DNA of 30,985 nucleotides from an uncultured Corynebacterium sp. (lineage in GTDB: Bacteria > Actinomycetota > Actinomycetes > Mycobacteriales > Mycobacteriaceae). Position numbers and translations under genes: made by a program. Under the pieces are notes generated by a model that ran no database searches, was not told the origin of the DNA, and saw only the letters and a program-made list of their open reading frames with translations. The DNA is taken from assembly GCF_937999985.1 (NCBI RefSeq), contig NZ_CALLDG010000164.1, positions 1 through 30,985 on the forward strand, written 5' to 3'. Below are positions 23,494 through 30,438 of the stretch, one piece after another (the stretch's first letter is position 1; every line of letters starts with the position of its first letter).

Positions 23494-24543
23494 CTAGCGC
23501 GGTAGCTGGTACGTTGCGCCTTCGCGGGCCACCAGCCCGTCGTCGAGCAGTGACTGCAGGGCTCGCTCGAGCTGTTCGGTTGTGGGCCACAGCAGGTCTA
23601 TCTCTTTCTTTGTGACGCCACCTTCCCCCGCTTCCCGCAGTAGCCCCATAATCTTTCCGCGGACCTGGCGATCGGTCCCCACGAACTTCTGCACGCGCTG
23701 GGCCGCGGCCTGTGCCTCCGCCTCTGTCGGCTGCGGCTTGCCCGCCTGCACCCACGCGCAATCGTCGATTAAGGGGCACTGGTCGCATGCTGGGTTTTTC
23801 GCGGTGCAGATCAAAGCGCCGAGCTCCATGAGCGCGGCACACATCAGGTTCGCGGAGTCTCGGTCTGCGTCTCTTGTGGCGCCAGTGCCCGTGTCTGTGC
23901 CCGCGCAGGAGCCGGTGCTCGTGTCAGTGGGCTGAGGCTGGGGCGGTGGAGGCAGTTGGCGTCCAACCAAACGAGGATCCGGATCGACGTGGGGCAGCAA
24001 CGAGGCCACATCCGCCAGGTCGCGCGCGCGGGCGGGGCCTTGTAGGTAGCGACCGTCGACGAGGCGGCGGTAGACGCGGCGCACATTCGTATCCACAACC
24101 GGCACGGCCTGACCAAAGGCGAAGGCCGCGACGGCGCGGGCGGTGTAGTGACCGATCCCCGGCAGGGCCTCGAGCTCGGCAATATCGCTGGGCACCTCGC
24201 CGCCGTGGCGTTCCACGCAGGCGAGCGCGCATTCCTTGAGGCGAAGCGCGCGCCGGGGATAGCCCAGGTTGGCCCACATTTTTAAGATCTCGGACCGCGG
24301 CGCCTCGGCCAGATCCGCCGGGGTGGGCCAGCGTTCTAGCCAAGCCTGCCAGAGGGGAATCACGCGGGCGACGGGCGTTTGCTGGCTCATGACCTCGCTC
24401 AGCAGAATCGCCCACGGGCTGGTATCCGGGTGGCGCCAGGGCAGATCGCGGGCGTTGCGGGCGTACCAAGAGTTCAGCTTGGCGGGCAAGCTACTGTGCG
24501 GGCCGGTGGGCAGATCGGGGGAGGCGGCGGAAGGGGAGTTCAT
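23494..24543 (-). CDS. mutY: A/G-specific adenine DNA glycosylase
   Basis: MutY removes adenine mispaired with 8-oxoguanine. In the 349-residue protein the catalytic glutamate E50 (LLSEVMSQQT), helix-hairpin-helix LPGIGHYTARAV (127-138) and catalytic aspartate D151 (VVDTNVRRVYRR) are present. The 4Fe-4S loop has exact spacing C246-X6-C253-X2-C256-X5-C262. An unusual Pro/Thr/Asp/Gly-rich insertion of about 35-40 residues (188-228) lies between D151 and the last helix before the cluster. The C-terminal region (about 290-349) looks like a small winged-helix rather than a NUDIX-type 8-oxoG reader. Start: ATG 24543; the frame is open far upstream only because it runs antisense to the next gene. 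Divergent from the carbonic anhydrase with 36 bases between starts. Confidence 0.95.
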   Translation of the reverse strand: MNSPSAASPDLPTGPHSSLPAKLNSWYARNARDLPWRHPDTSPWAILLSEVMSQQTPVARVIPLWQAWLERWPTPADLAEAPRSEILKMWANLGYPRRALRLKECALACVERHGGEVPSDIAELEALPGIGHYTARAVAAFAFGQAVPVVDTNVRRVYRRLVDGRYLQGPARARDLADVASLLPHVDPDPRLVGRQLPPPPQPQPTDTSTGSCAGTDTGTGATRDADRDSANLMCAALMELGALICTAKNPACDQCPLIDDCAWVQAGKPQPTEAEAQAAAQRVQKFVGTDRQVRGKIMGLLREAGEGGVTKKEIDLLWPTTEQLERALQSLLDDGLVAREGATYQLPR

Positions 24544-24567
24544 TGCACGAATCACTGTAGCGCGGTG

Positions 24568-24573
24568 CACAAT
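24568..24573 (+). promoter_or_regulatory. -10 box of the carbonic anhydrase gene (leaderless-type)
   Basis: CACAAT followed by 6 bases and ATG 24580. On the other strand TACAGT lies 10 bases before the mutY ATG, so two promoters overlap in a 36-base divergent gap. Confidence 0.45.
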
Positions 24574-24579
24574 GGAACC

Positions 24580-25224
24580 ATGACTTCCAGCCAACATCAG
24601 ACCCCGCAGCAGGCTTGGGATAGTCTGCGCGAAGGCAACGAACGTTTCATGCGCGGCGATTCCGACCACCCGCGCCAGGACTTGAGCCGCCGCATTTCCC
24701 TGCAGGAGGGGCAGAAGCCCCAGGCTGTAGTGTTGGCGTGTTCCGATTCCCGCGCCCCGGTGGAGATCCTCTTCGATCAGGGGCTCGGCGATGTCTTCGT
24801 AATCCGCACCGCCGGCGAGATTACCGACCTGTCCGTGCTGGCCTCCCTGGAGTTCGCGGTGGACTCCCTGGAGGTGCCGCTGGTTGTGGTGCTGGGGCAC
24901 GAGAAATGCGGCGCGGTTGCGGCCGCCTCCCAGGCGTTGAACGGCGGCGACATGCCCGCGGGATTCCAGCGCGTGCTCGTGGAGAAGGTCACGCCCTCGT
25001 TGCTGTCCGCGAAGAAGCGCGGCATGGAAAGTAGTGACGCCTTCGAACGCAACCACGTGGCGGAGATCGCCGACCACATCGTGGATCGTTCGCCGGAGAT
25101 TCAGGCGCGTCTGGCCGACAACCGTTGCGCAGTTGTGGGGCTGCGCTACCGCCTGTCCGATGGCCTGGCCGAGCCGCTGGTCAGTTACGGGTTGGATATT
25201 GAGGGCGCACAGCGCGTTCACTAG
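24580..25224 (+). CDS. Beta-class carbonic anhydrase
   Basis: It interconverts carbon dioxide and bicarbonate in the cytosol. The 214-residue protein shows the beta-class zinc site: C54 and D56 with R58 in ACSDSRAP, and H107 and C110 in GHEKCGAV. FVIRTAGEITD and LEFAVDSL complete the family pattern. The position matches M. tuberculosis CanB (Rv3588c), next to mutY on one side and an Rv3587c-like gene on the other. The start is fixed by the -10 box 6 bases upstream and by conservation. Bicarbonate for carboxylases, including fatty acid and anaplerotic enzymes, is the expected use. Confidence 0.95.
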   Translation: MTSSQHQTPQQAWDSLREGNERFMRGDSDHPRQDLSRRISLQEGQKPQAVVLACSDSRAPVEILFDQGLGDVFVIRTAGEITDLSVLASLEFAVDSLEVPLVVVLGHEKCGAVAAASQALNGGDMPAGFQRVLVEKVTPSLLSAKKRGMESSDAFERNHVAEIADHIVDRSPEIQARLADNRCAVVGLRYRLSDGLAEPLVSYGLDIEGAQRVH

Positions 25225-25278
25225 GAGTTTTGCCGGGTTTATCCCGTGTCTATGCGCTGTCTTGTAGCGGGCAGCCTT

Positions 25279-25284
25279 TAGCAT
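25279..25284 (+). promoter_or_regulatory. -10 box of the 25292 gene (leaderless-type)
   Basis: TAGCAT, then 7 bases, then GTG 25292; no ribosome-binding sequence lies between. Confidence 0.45.
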
Positions 25285-25291
25285 TAGTTGC

Positions 25292-26005
25292 GTGACTGAT
25301 GAAGACAACAGGCGCCCGTTGCCACGCGAAGTGTATATCCGCCGCCGCATCGCTGCGGTGGTGATCTTGGTCGTTGTGATCGGTGTGATCTGGGCTTTAA
25401 TCAGCCTGGTCAGTGGGGGAGGGGACTCCGAGAACACGGCGTCCACCGAGACTGCCATCACTACCTCTGAGCAGCAGGATATGACTAGCTCGCCGGAGCC
25501 GCCGAAGGGTACGGAACCGAGCGATTCGGAGGAAGAGAAGGCGTCCGAAGAAAAGGACAAAGATAAAGGCAAGGACGACGAGAGCGACGAGAACAAGGAC
25601 GAGAAGAAGGATTCTTGCTCGCTCGCCGACCTGCGGGTAATTGCGCGACCGGGTGCTCCGACGTTCAACGCGGAGCAGCAGCCGAACTTCTTCGTGAAGA
25701 TCGAGAACCCGACGAATGCGGATTGTGACATCAACTTCGATGATTCCCCGCTGAAGTTCGAGGTCTTCACCATGGGCAACTATGAGCGCGTGTGGGGCGA
25801 CATCGACTGCAACGAGCCGGAGGTCGTAGGCGATACGAAGATCAAGGCCGGCGAGTCCGCGAACTACGAGATGGCTGCCTGGTCCCGTACCACCTCCGCT
25901 CCGGGCAAGTGCGAGGACCGCAAACCGGTCGATCCGGGAAGCTACCTGCTGTACGCCCACGTGGGCGACAATACGTCCCAGCCGGCCTCGTTTAACTTGC
26001 AGTAG
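25292..26005 (+). CDS. Membrane-anchored secreted protein, Rv3587c-like
   Basis: A 237-residue protein. A short basic cytoplasmic end (PREVYIRRR) and one membrane helix (AAVVILVVVIGVIWALISLV, residues 21-40) act as an uncleaved anchor. Next comes a Ser/Thr then highly charged linker of about 60 residues (runs of Glu, Lys, Asp; about 50-107), and then an extracellular beta-rich domain (DSCSLADLRVIA to the end). That domain has four cysteines (DSCS, NADCD, DIDCN, GKCED) that could form two disulfides. Its place between the carbonic anhydrase and radA is that of Rv3587c in M. tuberculosis. Function is unknown; a cell-envelope role is likely. The GTG start is supported by a -10 box 7 bases upstream. 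It is convergent with radA, only 23 bases away. Confidence 0.85.
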   Translation: MTDEDNRRPLPREVYIRRRIAAVVILVVVIGVIWALISLVSGGGDSENTASTETAITTSEQQDMTSSPEPPKGTEPSDSEEEKASEEKDKDKGKDDESDENKDEKKDSCSLADLRVIARPGAPTFNAEQQPNFFVKIENPTNADCDINFDDSPLKFEVFTMGNYERVWGDIDCNEPEVVGDTKIKAGESANYEMAAWSRTTSAPGKCEDRKPVDPGSYLLYAHVGDNTSQPASFNLQ

Positions 26006-26028
26006 CTAGTAATGGCCTGGCTGGTGGC

Positions 26029-27459
26029 CTAGTCAGTAGATAGGCAGTAGTTGACCGCCTGGCAGAGCGTGGATACTTCCTTTACCTTCATTCCCTTCGG
26101 AGCTTCGTAGTGGCAGTTCTTCGGCACTAGCGCGGTGTGGAAGCCCAGGCGGTGCGCCTCTGCCAGCCTTTGAGTGAGCTGCGGAATGCGGCGCACTTCC
26201 CCACCCAAGCCCACCTCACCGAGGGCGACCAAGCCCAGGGGGAGCGGGGTACGTTTCGCGGTAGAGGCCAGCGCAAGCCCGGTCGCCAGATCCGCGGAAG
26301 GCTCCAGAATCTTCATCCCGCCGACCGTGGCGGCGTAGACTTCCTTATCTGCCAGTGGCAATCCGCAGCGTTCGGAGAGGACGGCCAGCACCATCGATAC
26401 GCGCGAGGCATCCATGCCGGTCATGTAGCGTTTCGGGTTTTTAAACTCACTGTTAAGAGCCAAAGTTTGCAGCTCGCCGACCATGGCGCGGCGCCCGTCC
26501 ATCACGACGGTGACTGCGGTGCCGGTCACAGATTCCGTGCGGTGATGCAAGAACAGTCCGCTGGGATCCGCAACCTCCTGGATGCCGTGGGCGGTCTGCT
26601 CGAAGCAGCCGACCTCGTCCGTGGCGCCGAAGCGATTCTTGATGCCGCGCAGAAAGCGCATGGAGGAGTGCTTGTCGCCCTCGAAGTTCAACACGACATC
26701 GACCAGGTGCTCGATGGTGCGGGGGCCGGCGACCGCACCCTCCTTCGTCACGTGACCCACTGCGATGACAGGCGTGCCAGACATCTTCGCCAGGGTTGTC
26801 AGGGTACTGGTGACCGCGCGGGTTTGGGCCACGCCACCAGCCACGCCTTCCACCCCAGTGGCCTGCATTGTCTGCAGGGAATCCACGATGATTAGTTCCG
26901 GGCTAAGTGCATCGACCTGCGCCAGACCATTCTCCAGGTCATTTTCGCTGGCCAGATAGAGCTTGTCGTGCAGCGCGCCGGTACGCTCCGCGCGGTGGCG
27001 CACCTGTCCTATGGATTCCTCCGCGGTGAGAATCAGAACCGTATGCCCCTTCTTAGCCCACGCCGCAGCAACCTCTAGAAGCAAGGTGGATTTACCCACA
27101 CCCGGTTCACCCGCCAGCAGCACAGCGCTGCCCGGGACGATGCCGCCGCCTAGTACGCGGTCTAGCTCCCCGATACCCGTGGGGCGGTGTTTGGCGATTG
27201 TCGGATCCACCTGGGTGACCGGTTGGGCGCTGGCTCCTGGAACTAGGCCGGCAGCCCCGCGTCCCCCACCGCGGCGCCCCACGCCACCGCCAGCGCCCGC
27301 AACACCGGCGAACCCCAGTGCACCCAGAGAGCGCGTGTCCCGCTCCTCCAGCGATCCCCATTCACCACACTGTGGGCAGCGCCCCATCCATTTCGACAGC
27401 TGGTGGTCGCAGGAGGTGCAGACGAAAACCCGGCTTGCTTTGCTCGACTTACTTGCCAT
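26029..27459 (-). CDS. radA: DNA repair protein RadA (Sms)
   Basis: RadA is a RecA-related ATPase that drives branch migration in recombination. In the 476-residue protein there is an N-terminal C4 zinc finger (C14, C17, C28, C31), Walker A GEPGVGKST near 117, the RadA-specific KNRFG motif (274-278), and a C-terminal Lon-like domain (LPLGLVALGEVGLGGEVRRI). A Gly/Arg-rich stretch (GAGGGVGRRGGGRG) joins the zinc finger to the ATPase. Start: ATG 27459 has a -10 box 7 bases upstream and begins the conserved region; an in-frame ATG at 27489 is unlikely. disA, which follows radA in M. tuberculosis, is missing: radA ends 23 bases from the convergent membrane protein gene. Confidence 0.97.
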   Translation of the reverse strand: MASKSSKASRVFVCTSCDHQLSKWMGRCPQCGEWGSLEERDTRSLGALGFAGVAGAGGGVGRRGGGRGAAGLVPGASAQPVTQVDPTIAKHRPTGIGELDRVLGGGIVPGSAVLLAGEPGVGKSTLLLEVAAAWAKKGHTVLILTAEESIGQVRHRAERTGALHDKLYLASENDLENGLAQVDALSPELIIVDSLQTMQATGVEGVAGGVAQTRAVTSTLTTLAKMSGTPVIAVGHVTKEGAVAGPRTIEHLVDVVLNFEGDKHSSMRFLRGIKNRFGATDEVGCFEQTAHGIQEVADPSGLFLHHRTESVTGTAVTVVMDGRRAMVGELQTLALNSEFKNPKRYMTGMDASRVSMVLAVLSERCGLPLADKEVYAATVGGMKILEPSADLATGLALASTAKRTPLPLGLVALGEVGLGGEVRRIPQLTQRLAEAHRLGFHTALVPKNCHYEAPKGMKVKEVSTLCQAVNYCLSTD

Positions 27460-27466
27460 GCTCACA

Positions 27467-27472
27467 ACAATA
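27467..27472 (-). promoter_or_regulatory. -10 box of radA (leaderless-type), inside the upstream terminator's T-rich tail
   Basis: On the minus strand TATTGT is followed by 7 bases and ATG 27459. The same TTTATTGTT stretch is the tail of the terminator at 27475-27505. Confidence 0.5.
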
Positions 27473-27474
27473 AA

Positions 27475-27505
27475 CGCCGCCCCGGACAACCAATGCCCGG
27501 CGGCG
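27475..27505 (-). terminator. Terminator after the LpqE-like gene
   Basis: CGCCGCC and GGCGGCG form a perfect 7-bp stem (27475-27481 with 27499-27505), extended by two inner pairs after a bulge. Read on the minus strand it is followed by TTTATTGTT. It lies 37 bases past the lipoprotein stop and directly before radA. Confidence 0.6.
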
Positions 27506-27542
27506 ACGTTTGTTCGATTTTGAGGAAGCCTACCTCTTGGGG

Positions 27543-28115
27543 CTACTTGTCGGTCAGGCTGCCATCCTCGTCGCGGTGCAGCTTGCCAGCCTCTGGAACG
27601 TATGCGGAAACCGGTGCGCTCAGTTCGACTTCGCCGACGTTAAGCTTGAAGGTGACCTTCTTGTGGCCGCCGACGTAAACGTCATCCAGTCCCTTGATGG
27701 AGGTGGTGGCGTACTGCAGCTGCTTCTGGTTCTTGGCCTCCAGGTCTTCCATGGCGAACTTGCCGTCGGCAACCAGAGAGCCGCCAGCCGGGATCTCCTT
27801 GCCGCTCAGGCCGGAGATCTCCTTGCTCTCCACCTTCACGGACTCAACCTTGACAGGCTTGCCGTGGTTGTCCTCGTTCGTGATGGTGAACTTCAGAGCC
27901 AGGGAGTTGTCCGGGCCGACAACTACGTTAACGTCCTGTACGGCAGCGTGCTCAGCGGTGCCGCTAGCACCGTTGACTGCGGCAACCTGGCTGGAAGTCT
28001 GGGAAATCTGACCTGCACCACACGCGGACAGCGCGAGTGCGGAACCTGCTGCGACCAGCGCCAGCGCACCACGGGCAAAGGTCGTCTTCAGCGGCTGGGC
28101 CTTGAGGGTCTTCAC
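27543..28115 (-). CDS. lpqE: LpqE-like lipoprotein
   Basis: A 190-residue protein with a lipoprotein signal: basic start (MKTLKAQPLKTTFARG), hydrophobic core and a good lipobox LSAC with C32, which would be lipidated outside the membrane. The mature part is a single beta-rich domain (VQDVNVVVGPDNSLALKF, then GKPVKVESVKVESKEISG). Gene order (radA, this gene, divergent carD) matches M. tuberculosis LpqE (Rv3584). Start: GTG 28115 is chosen because GGAGGAA lies exactly 6 bases upstream. In-frame ATGs at 28130 and 28139 have no such site, and the signal peptide is complete from the GTG. Function is unknown; the family is exported and probably bound to the cell envelope. Confidence 0.85.
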   Translation of the reverse strand: MKTLKAQPLKTTFARGALALVAAGSALALSACGAGQISQTSSQVAAVNGASGTAEHAAVQDVNVVVGPDNSLALKFTITNEDNHGKPVKVESVKVESKEISGLSGKEIPAGGSLVADGKFAMEDLEAKNQKQLQYATTSIKGLDDVYVGGHKKVTFKLNVGEVELSAPVSAYVPEAGKLHRDEDGSLTDK

Positions 28116-28185
28116 GATGCGTTCCTCCATCTGAGGCATGTCTTAAAAGCAGTTGAATAAAAACGTCTGCACCCAGCCTAGCTTG

Positions 28186-28262
28186 TAGGGGGCCGGTACA
28201 CCTAGCCAAGGAGGCCTTTAAGGTTAATTAGTGCCCCCTAGTGTGCGCTTGCTGGGGGTTTT
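28186..28262. promoter_or_regulatory. Inverted repeats in the lpqE/carD divergent gap
   Basis: TAGGGGGC (28186-28193) and GCCCCCTA (28233-28240) are perfect 8-base arms 39 bases apart. The right arm can instead pair with GGGGG at 28254-28258, giving CCCCC-t-AG/CT-GGGGG followed by TTTTAT, a terminator-like fold on the plus strand. The two folds exclude each other. Roles are unproven; insulation between the divergent promoters is possible. Confidence 0.35.
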
Positions 28263-28296
28263 ATGCCCCAAATGCGGGTAGCGCGGTCGATTACGG

Positions 28297-28302
28297 TAGA
28301 AT
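28297..28302 (+). promoter_or_regulatory. -10 box of carD
   Basis: TAGAAT is a near-ideal -10 hexamer, 83 bases before the carD ATG. No clear -35 is present. It predicts a leader of about 75 bases containing a tandem repeat and a hairpin. Confidence 0.55.
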
Positions 28303-28305
28303 CTA

Positions 28306-28329
28306 TCGGGTATTTACTCGGGTATTTAC
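28306..28329 (+). repeat. 12-bp perfect tandem repeat at the carD transcript start
   Basis: tcgggtatttac occurs twice in direct succession (28306-28317, 28318-28329), spanning the expected transcription start just after TAGAAT. Confidence 0.9.
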
Positions 28330-28330
28330 G

Positions 28331-28355
28331 CCGTGCCTGCCAGTGCCCGGCACGG
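28331..28355 (+). promoter_or_regulatory. Hairpin in the carD leader (possible attenuator)
   Basis: CCGTGCC (28331-28337) pairs perfectly with GGCACGG (28349-28355) around an 11-base loop and is followed by TCTTT. It lies between the predicted transcription start and the ribosome site, so it could weaken or regulate read-through. Confidence 0.5.
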
Positions 28356-28384
28356 TCTTTCGGAAGGACGTTAGAGGAACACTT

Positions 28385-28975
28385 ATGGAGTTCGCAGTCG
28401 GAGATACGGTCGTTTACCCGCACCACGGCGCCGCCGTCATCGAGGGCATCGAGCAGCGGGAGTTCAAGGGGGAAACCGTCGACTACCTGGTGCTGCGCAT
28501 CAACCAGGGCGATCTTTCCGTGCGTGTCCCGGCCGCGAATGCCGAGAAGGTTGGCGTGCGTGACGTAGTGGGCGAGGAAGGCCTGCGCAAGGTCTTCTCC
28601 GTACTGCGCGAGACCGACGTGGAAGAGGCCGGCAACTGGTCCCGCCGTTACAAGGCGAACCAGGAGCGCCTGACCAGTGGTGACGTGAACAAGGTTGCCG
28701 AGGTTGTGCGCGACCTCTGGCGCCGCGACCAGGACCGCGGCCTGTCCGCCGGTGAGAAGCGCATGCTGGCCAAGGCCCGCCAGATCCTCGTGGGCGAGCT
28801 CGCACTGGCCGAGGGTGTGGACGACAAGAAGACCGACGCGCTACTGGCCGAGATGCAGGCCGCCATCAAGCGTCACCGCGAGGCCGCCGCTGCAGCCCGT
28901 GCCGCAGGCGTGGACGAGGACTCCAAGTCCGGCGGCTCCATTGATCTGGACGACGAGCTGGACGGCGAAGACTAA
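28385..28975 (+). CDS. carD: CarD-family RNA polymerase-binding transcription regulator
   Basis: CarD binds the RNA polymerase beta subunit and steadies the open promoter complex, chiefly at housekeeping and rRNA promoters. The 196-residue protein has an N-terminal Tudor-like polymerase-interaction domain (FAVGDTVVYPHHGAAVIEGI to about residue 53) and a helical DNA-binding domain. W85 in GNWSRRYKAN equals the wedge tryptophan of M. tuberculosis CarD. The C-terminus is about 30 residues longer than in mycobacteria and strongly acidic at the end (DLDDELDGED). Start: ATG 28385 with AGAGGAA 6 bases upstream; the frame is open 48 codons further, but those residues are not conserved. ispD follows after 14 bases, as in mycobacteria. 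Confidence 0.97.
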   Translation: MEFAVGDTVVYPHHGAAVIEGIEQREFKGETVDYLVLRINQGDLSVRVPAANAEKVGVRDVVGEEGLRKVFSVLRETDVEEAGNWSRRYKANQERLTSGDVNKVAEVVRDLWRRDQDRGLSAGEKRMLAKARQILVGELALAEGVDDKKTDALLAEMQAAIKRHREAAAAARAAGVDEDSKSGGSIDLDDELDGED

Positions 28976-28989
28976 ACCGGGCAGGCGCT

Positions 28990-29817
28990 GTGACAGCGAA
29001 CGTCTACGCACTCGTCGCCGCCGCCGGTAGTGGCACTCGCCTGGGTTTCGATACCCCGAAGGCTTTCGTCGAACTCAACGGTCGATCGCTGCTGGAACGG
29101 TCGTTGGACGGCCTGGCGGCGTCCCAAAACATCGATCAAGCGATTGTGCTGGTCAGCGAGAACATGCGCGACCACGCCGGGCGCATCGTCAGTGATCCAA
29201 TCAACGCCGCGGAGTGGGCGCCCATGACCGTCAGCGTGGAGCTTGGCGGTGGCGAGCGCTTTGACTCTGTGTACGCGGGCCTCGTTGCGATCCAACGGCG
29301 GCTAAATGCTGCGGGCGAGGCCACCGAGGGGCGCTTCGTAGCCGTCCACGATGCCGCCCGCTGCCTCACCCCACCCGCCATGATCGCCGAGGTTGTCGAC
29401 CGCGCGCGCCGTGGTGTCGCGGGTGGTTCCTGGTGCGGGGCGATCCCGGTGTTGCCGGTGGTAGACACTATTAAAGTTATTGACGCCCCCACCTCCGGCC
29501 CCCGCGCAGGGCAGACGGTCGTGGAGCAGACACCAGACCGCGCTAGCCTGCGGGCAGCAGCTACGCCGCAGGTATTTGACCTGGAGAAGCTGATTGAAGC
29601 CAATGAGCAGTACTTGCGCACCACGGAGATCAGTTCCGCGCACGCGGTGGATCGGGTCGGTGCCTCACCGCTGCCGCTGGTAACAGACGATGCCTCACTG
29701 ATGGAGATGGCAGGCTTCCCGGTGGTGGCGGTTGATGCCGATCCGCTAGCTATGAAGATCACCACACCCCAGGATTACCGCGTGGCGCAGATGATCCTGA
29801 ATGGCAGCGAGGGCTAG
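28990..29817 (+). CDS. ispD: 2-C-methyl-D-erythritol 4-phosphate cytidylyltransferase
   Basis: IspD makes CDP-methylerythritol from MEP and CTP in the MEP isoprenoid pathway. The 275-residue protein has the nucleotide-binding loop AAAGSGTRLGFDTPKAF (10-26), VHDAARCLTPP, and the C-terminal DDASLMEMAGFPVVAV and MKITTPQDYRVAQ motifs. It is longer than the E. coli enzyme (236) mainly through loops near residues 85-110. The GTG start follows the carD stop by 14 bases without a strong ribosome site, so coupling to carD is likely. ispF follows after 51 bases. Confidence 0.97.
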   Translation: MTANVYALVAAAGSGTRLGFDTPKAFVELNGRSLLERSLDGLAASQNIDQAIVLVSENMRDHAGRIVSDPINAAEWAPMTVSVELGGGERFDSVYAGLVAIQRRLNAAGEATEGRFVAVHDAARCLTPPAMIAEVVDRARRGVAGGSWCGAIPVLPVVDTIKVIDAPTSGPRAGQTVVEQTPDRASLRAAATPQVFDLEKLIEANEQYLRTTEISSAHAVDRVGASPLPLVTDDASLMEMAGFPVVAVDADPLAMKITTPQDYRVAQMILNGSEG

Positions 29818-29868
29818 AAGGCCCCCAGCAGACAAGTAGAACGCAACCAGAGGCGAGAGGCAGACGGC

Positions 29869-30360
29869 ATGAACACCCCACACATCATCCCCCGCGTCGG
29901 CATTGCGACGGATGCTCACCAGGTGCAGCCAGGTAAAGATTGCTGGATGGCCTGCCTGCTGTGGGAGGGGCAGGACGGGTGCGAGGGGCACTCCGACGGC
30001 GACGTGGTGGCGCACGCGGTAGTGGATGCGCTGCTCTCCGCCGCCGGGCTGGGGGACCTGGGCAGCTTCGTCGGGGTGGGGCGCAAGGAATACGACAACG
30101 TCTCCGGCGAACGCCTACTGCGCGAGTGTCGTGAGCTGCTGGAATCCAAGGGCTTCGTGATCGGCAACACGGCGGTGCAGATGGTGGGGAACCGCCCGAA
30201 GATGGGCACCCGGCGCGCGGAGGCCGAGAAGGTGATGGGAGAGCTGATCGGCGCTCCGGTTTCCGTCTCTGCCACCACGACCGATCACATGGGCTTCACC
30301 GGCCGCGGCGAGGGTGTGGCGGCCGTGGCGACGGCGGTCGTGTGGCAGGCGCAGAATTAG
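29869..30360 (+). CDS. ispF: 2-C-methyl-D-erythritol 2,4-cyclodiphosphate synthase
   Basis: IspF cyclises CDP-ME 2-phosphate with release of CMP. The 163-residue trimeric enzyme shows the zinc ligands D15 and H17 (IATDAHQV) and H49 (GHSDGDVVAHAVVDALL), spaced as in E. coli D8, H10 and H42. The CTP-side motif TTTDHMGFTGRGEGVAA is present; His-Met replaces the more usual Gly-Leu of actinobacterial relatives. GAGAGGC lies upstream of the ATG. It is the last gene of the carD-ispD-ispF row. The cysS gene expected next in mycobacteria is not found; a lower-GC ABC gene with its own promoter follows. Confidence 0.97.
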   Translation: MNTPHIIPRVGIATDAHQVQPGKDCWMACLLWEGQDGCEGHSDGDVVAHAVVDALLSAAGLGDLGSFVGVGRKEYDNVSGERLLRECRELLESKGFVIGNTAVQMVGNRPKMGTRRAEAEKVMGELIGAPVSVSATTTDHMGFTGRGEGVAAVATAVVWQAQN

Positions 30361-30363
30361 TTA

Positions 30364-30392
30364 TTGACAATCCTTTTATGTCTTCGTAGGTT
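30364..30392 (+). promoter_or_regulatory. SigA-type promoter of the ABC ATPase gene
   Basis: TTGACA (30364-30369), a 17-base spacer and TAGGTT (30387-30392), starting 4 bases after the ispF stop. It is the best-matched vegetative promoter in the window, and it predicts a leader of about 40 bases. Confidence 0.65.
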
Positions 30393-30438
30393 TGTTCCAT
30401 CACACAGAATCTCTGCGCACTAAAGGTCTGAAACTTCC

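Noticed and set aside
24544..25779. Upstream in-frame extension of mutY giving a 761-residue protein
   Set aside because: The extension runs antisense through the carbonic anhydrase and the next gene. The MutY fold begins at residue 19 or so after ATG 24543, and a promoter lies between the two genes.
28215..28236. DtxR-like iron box near the lpqE/carD gap
   Set aside because: Only the left half (aaggttaa) resembles the consensus; the right half does not match.
28241..28384. 48-codon N-terminal extension of carD
   Set aside because: It crosses the -10 box, tandem repeat and hairpin. ATG 28385 has a good ribosome site and starts exactly where CarD conservation starts.
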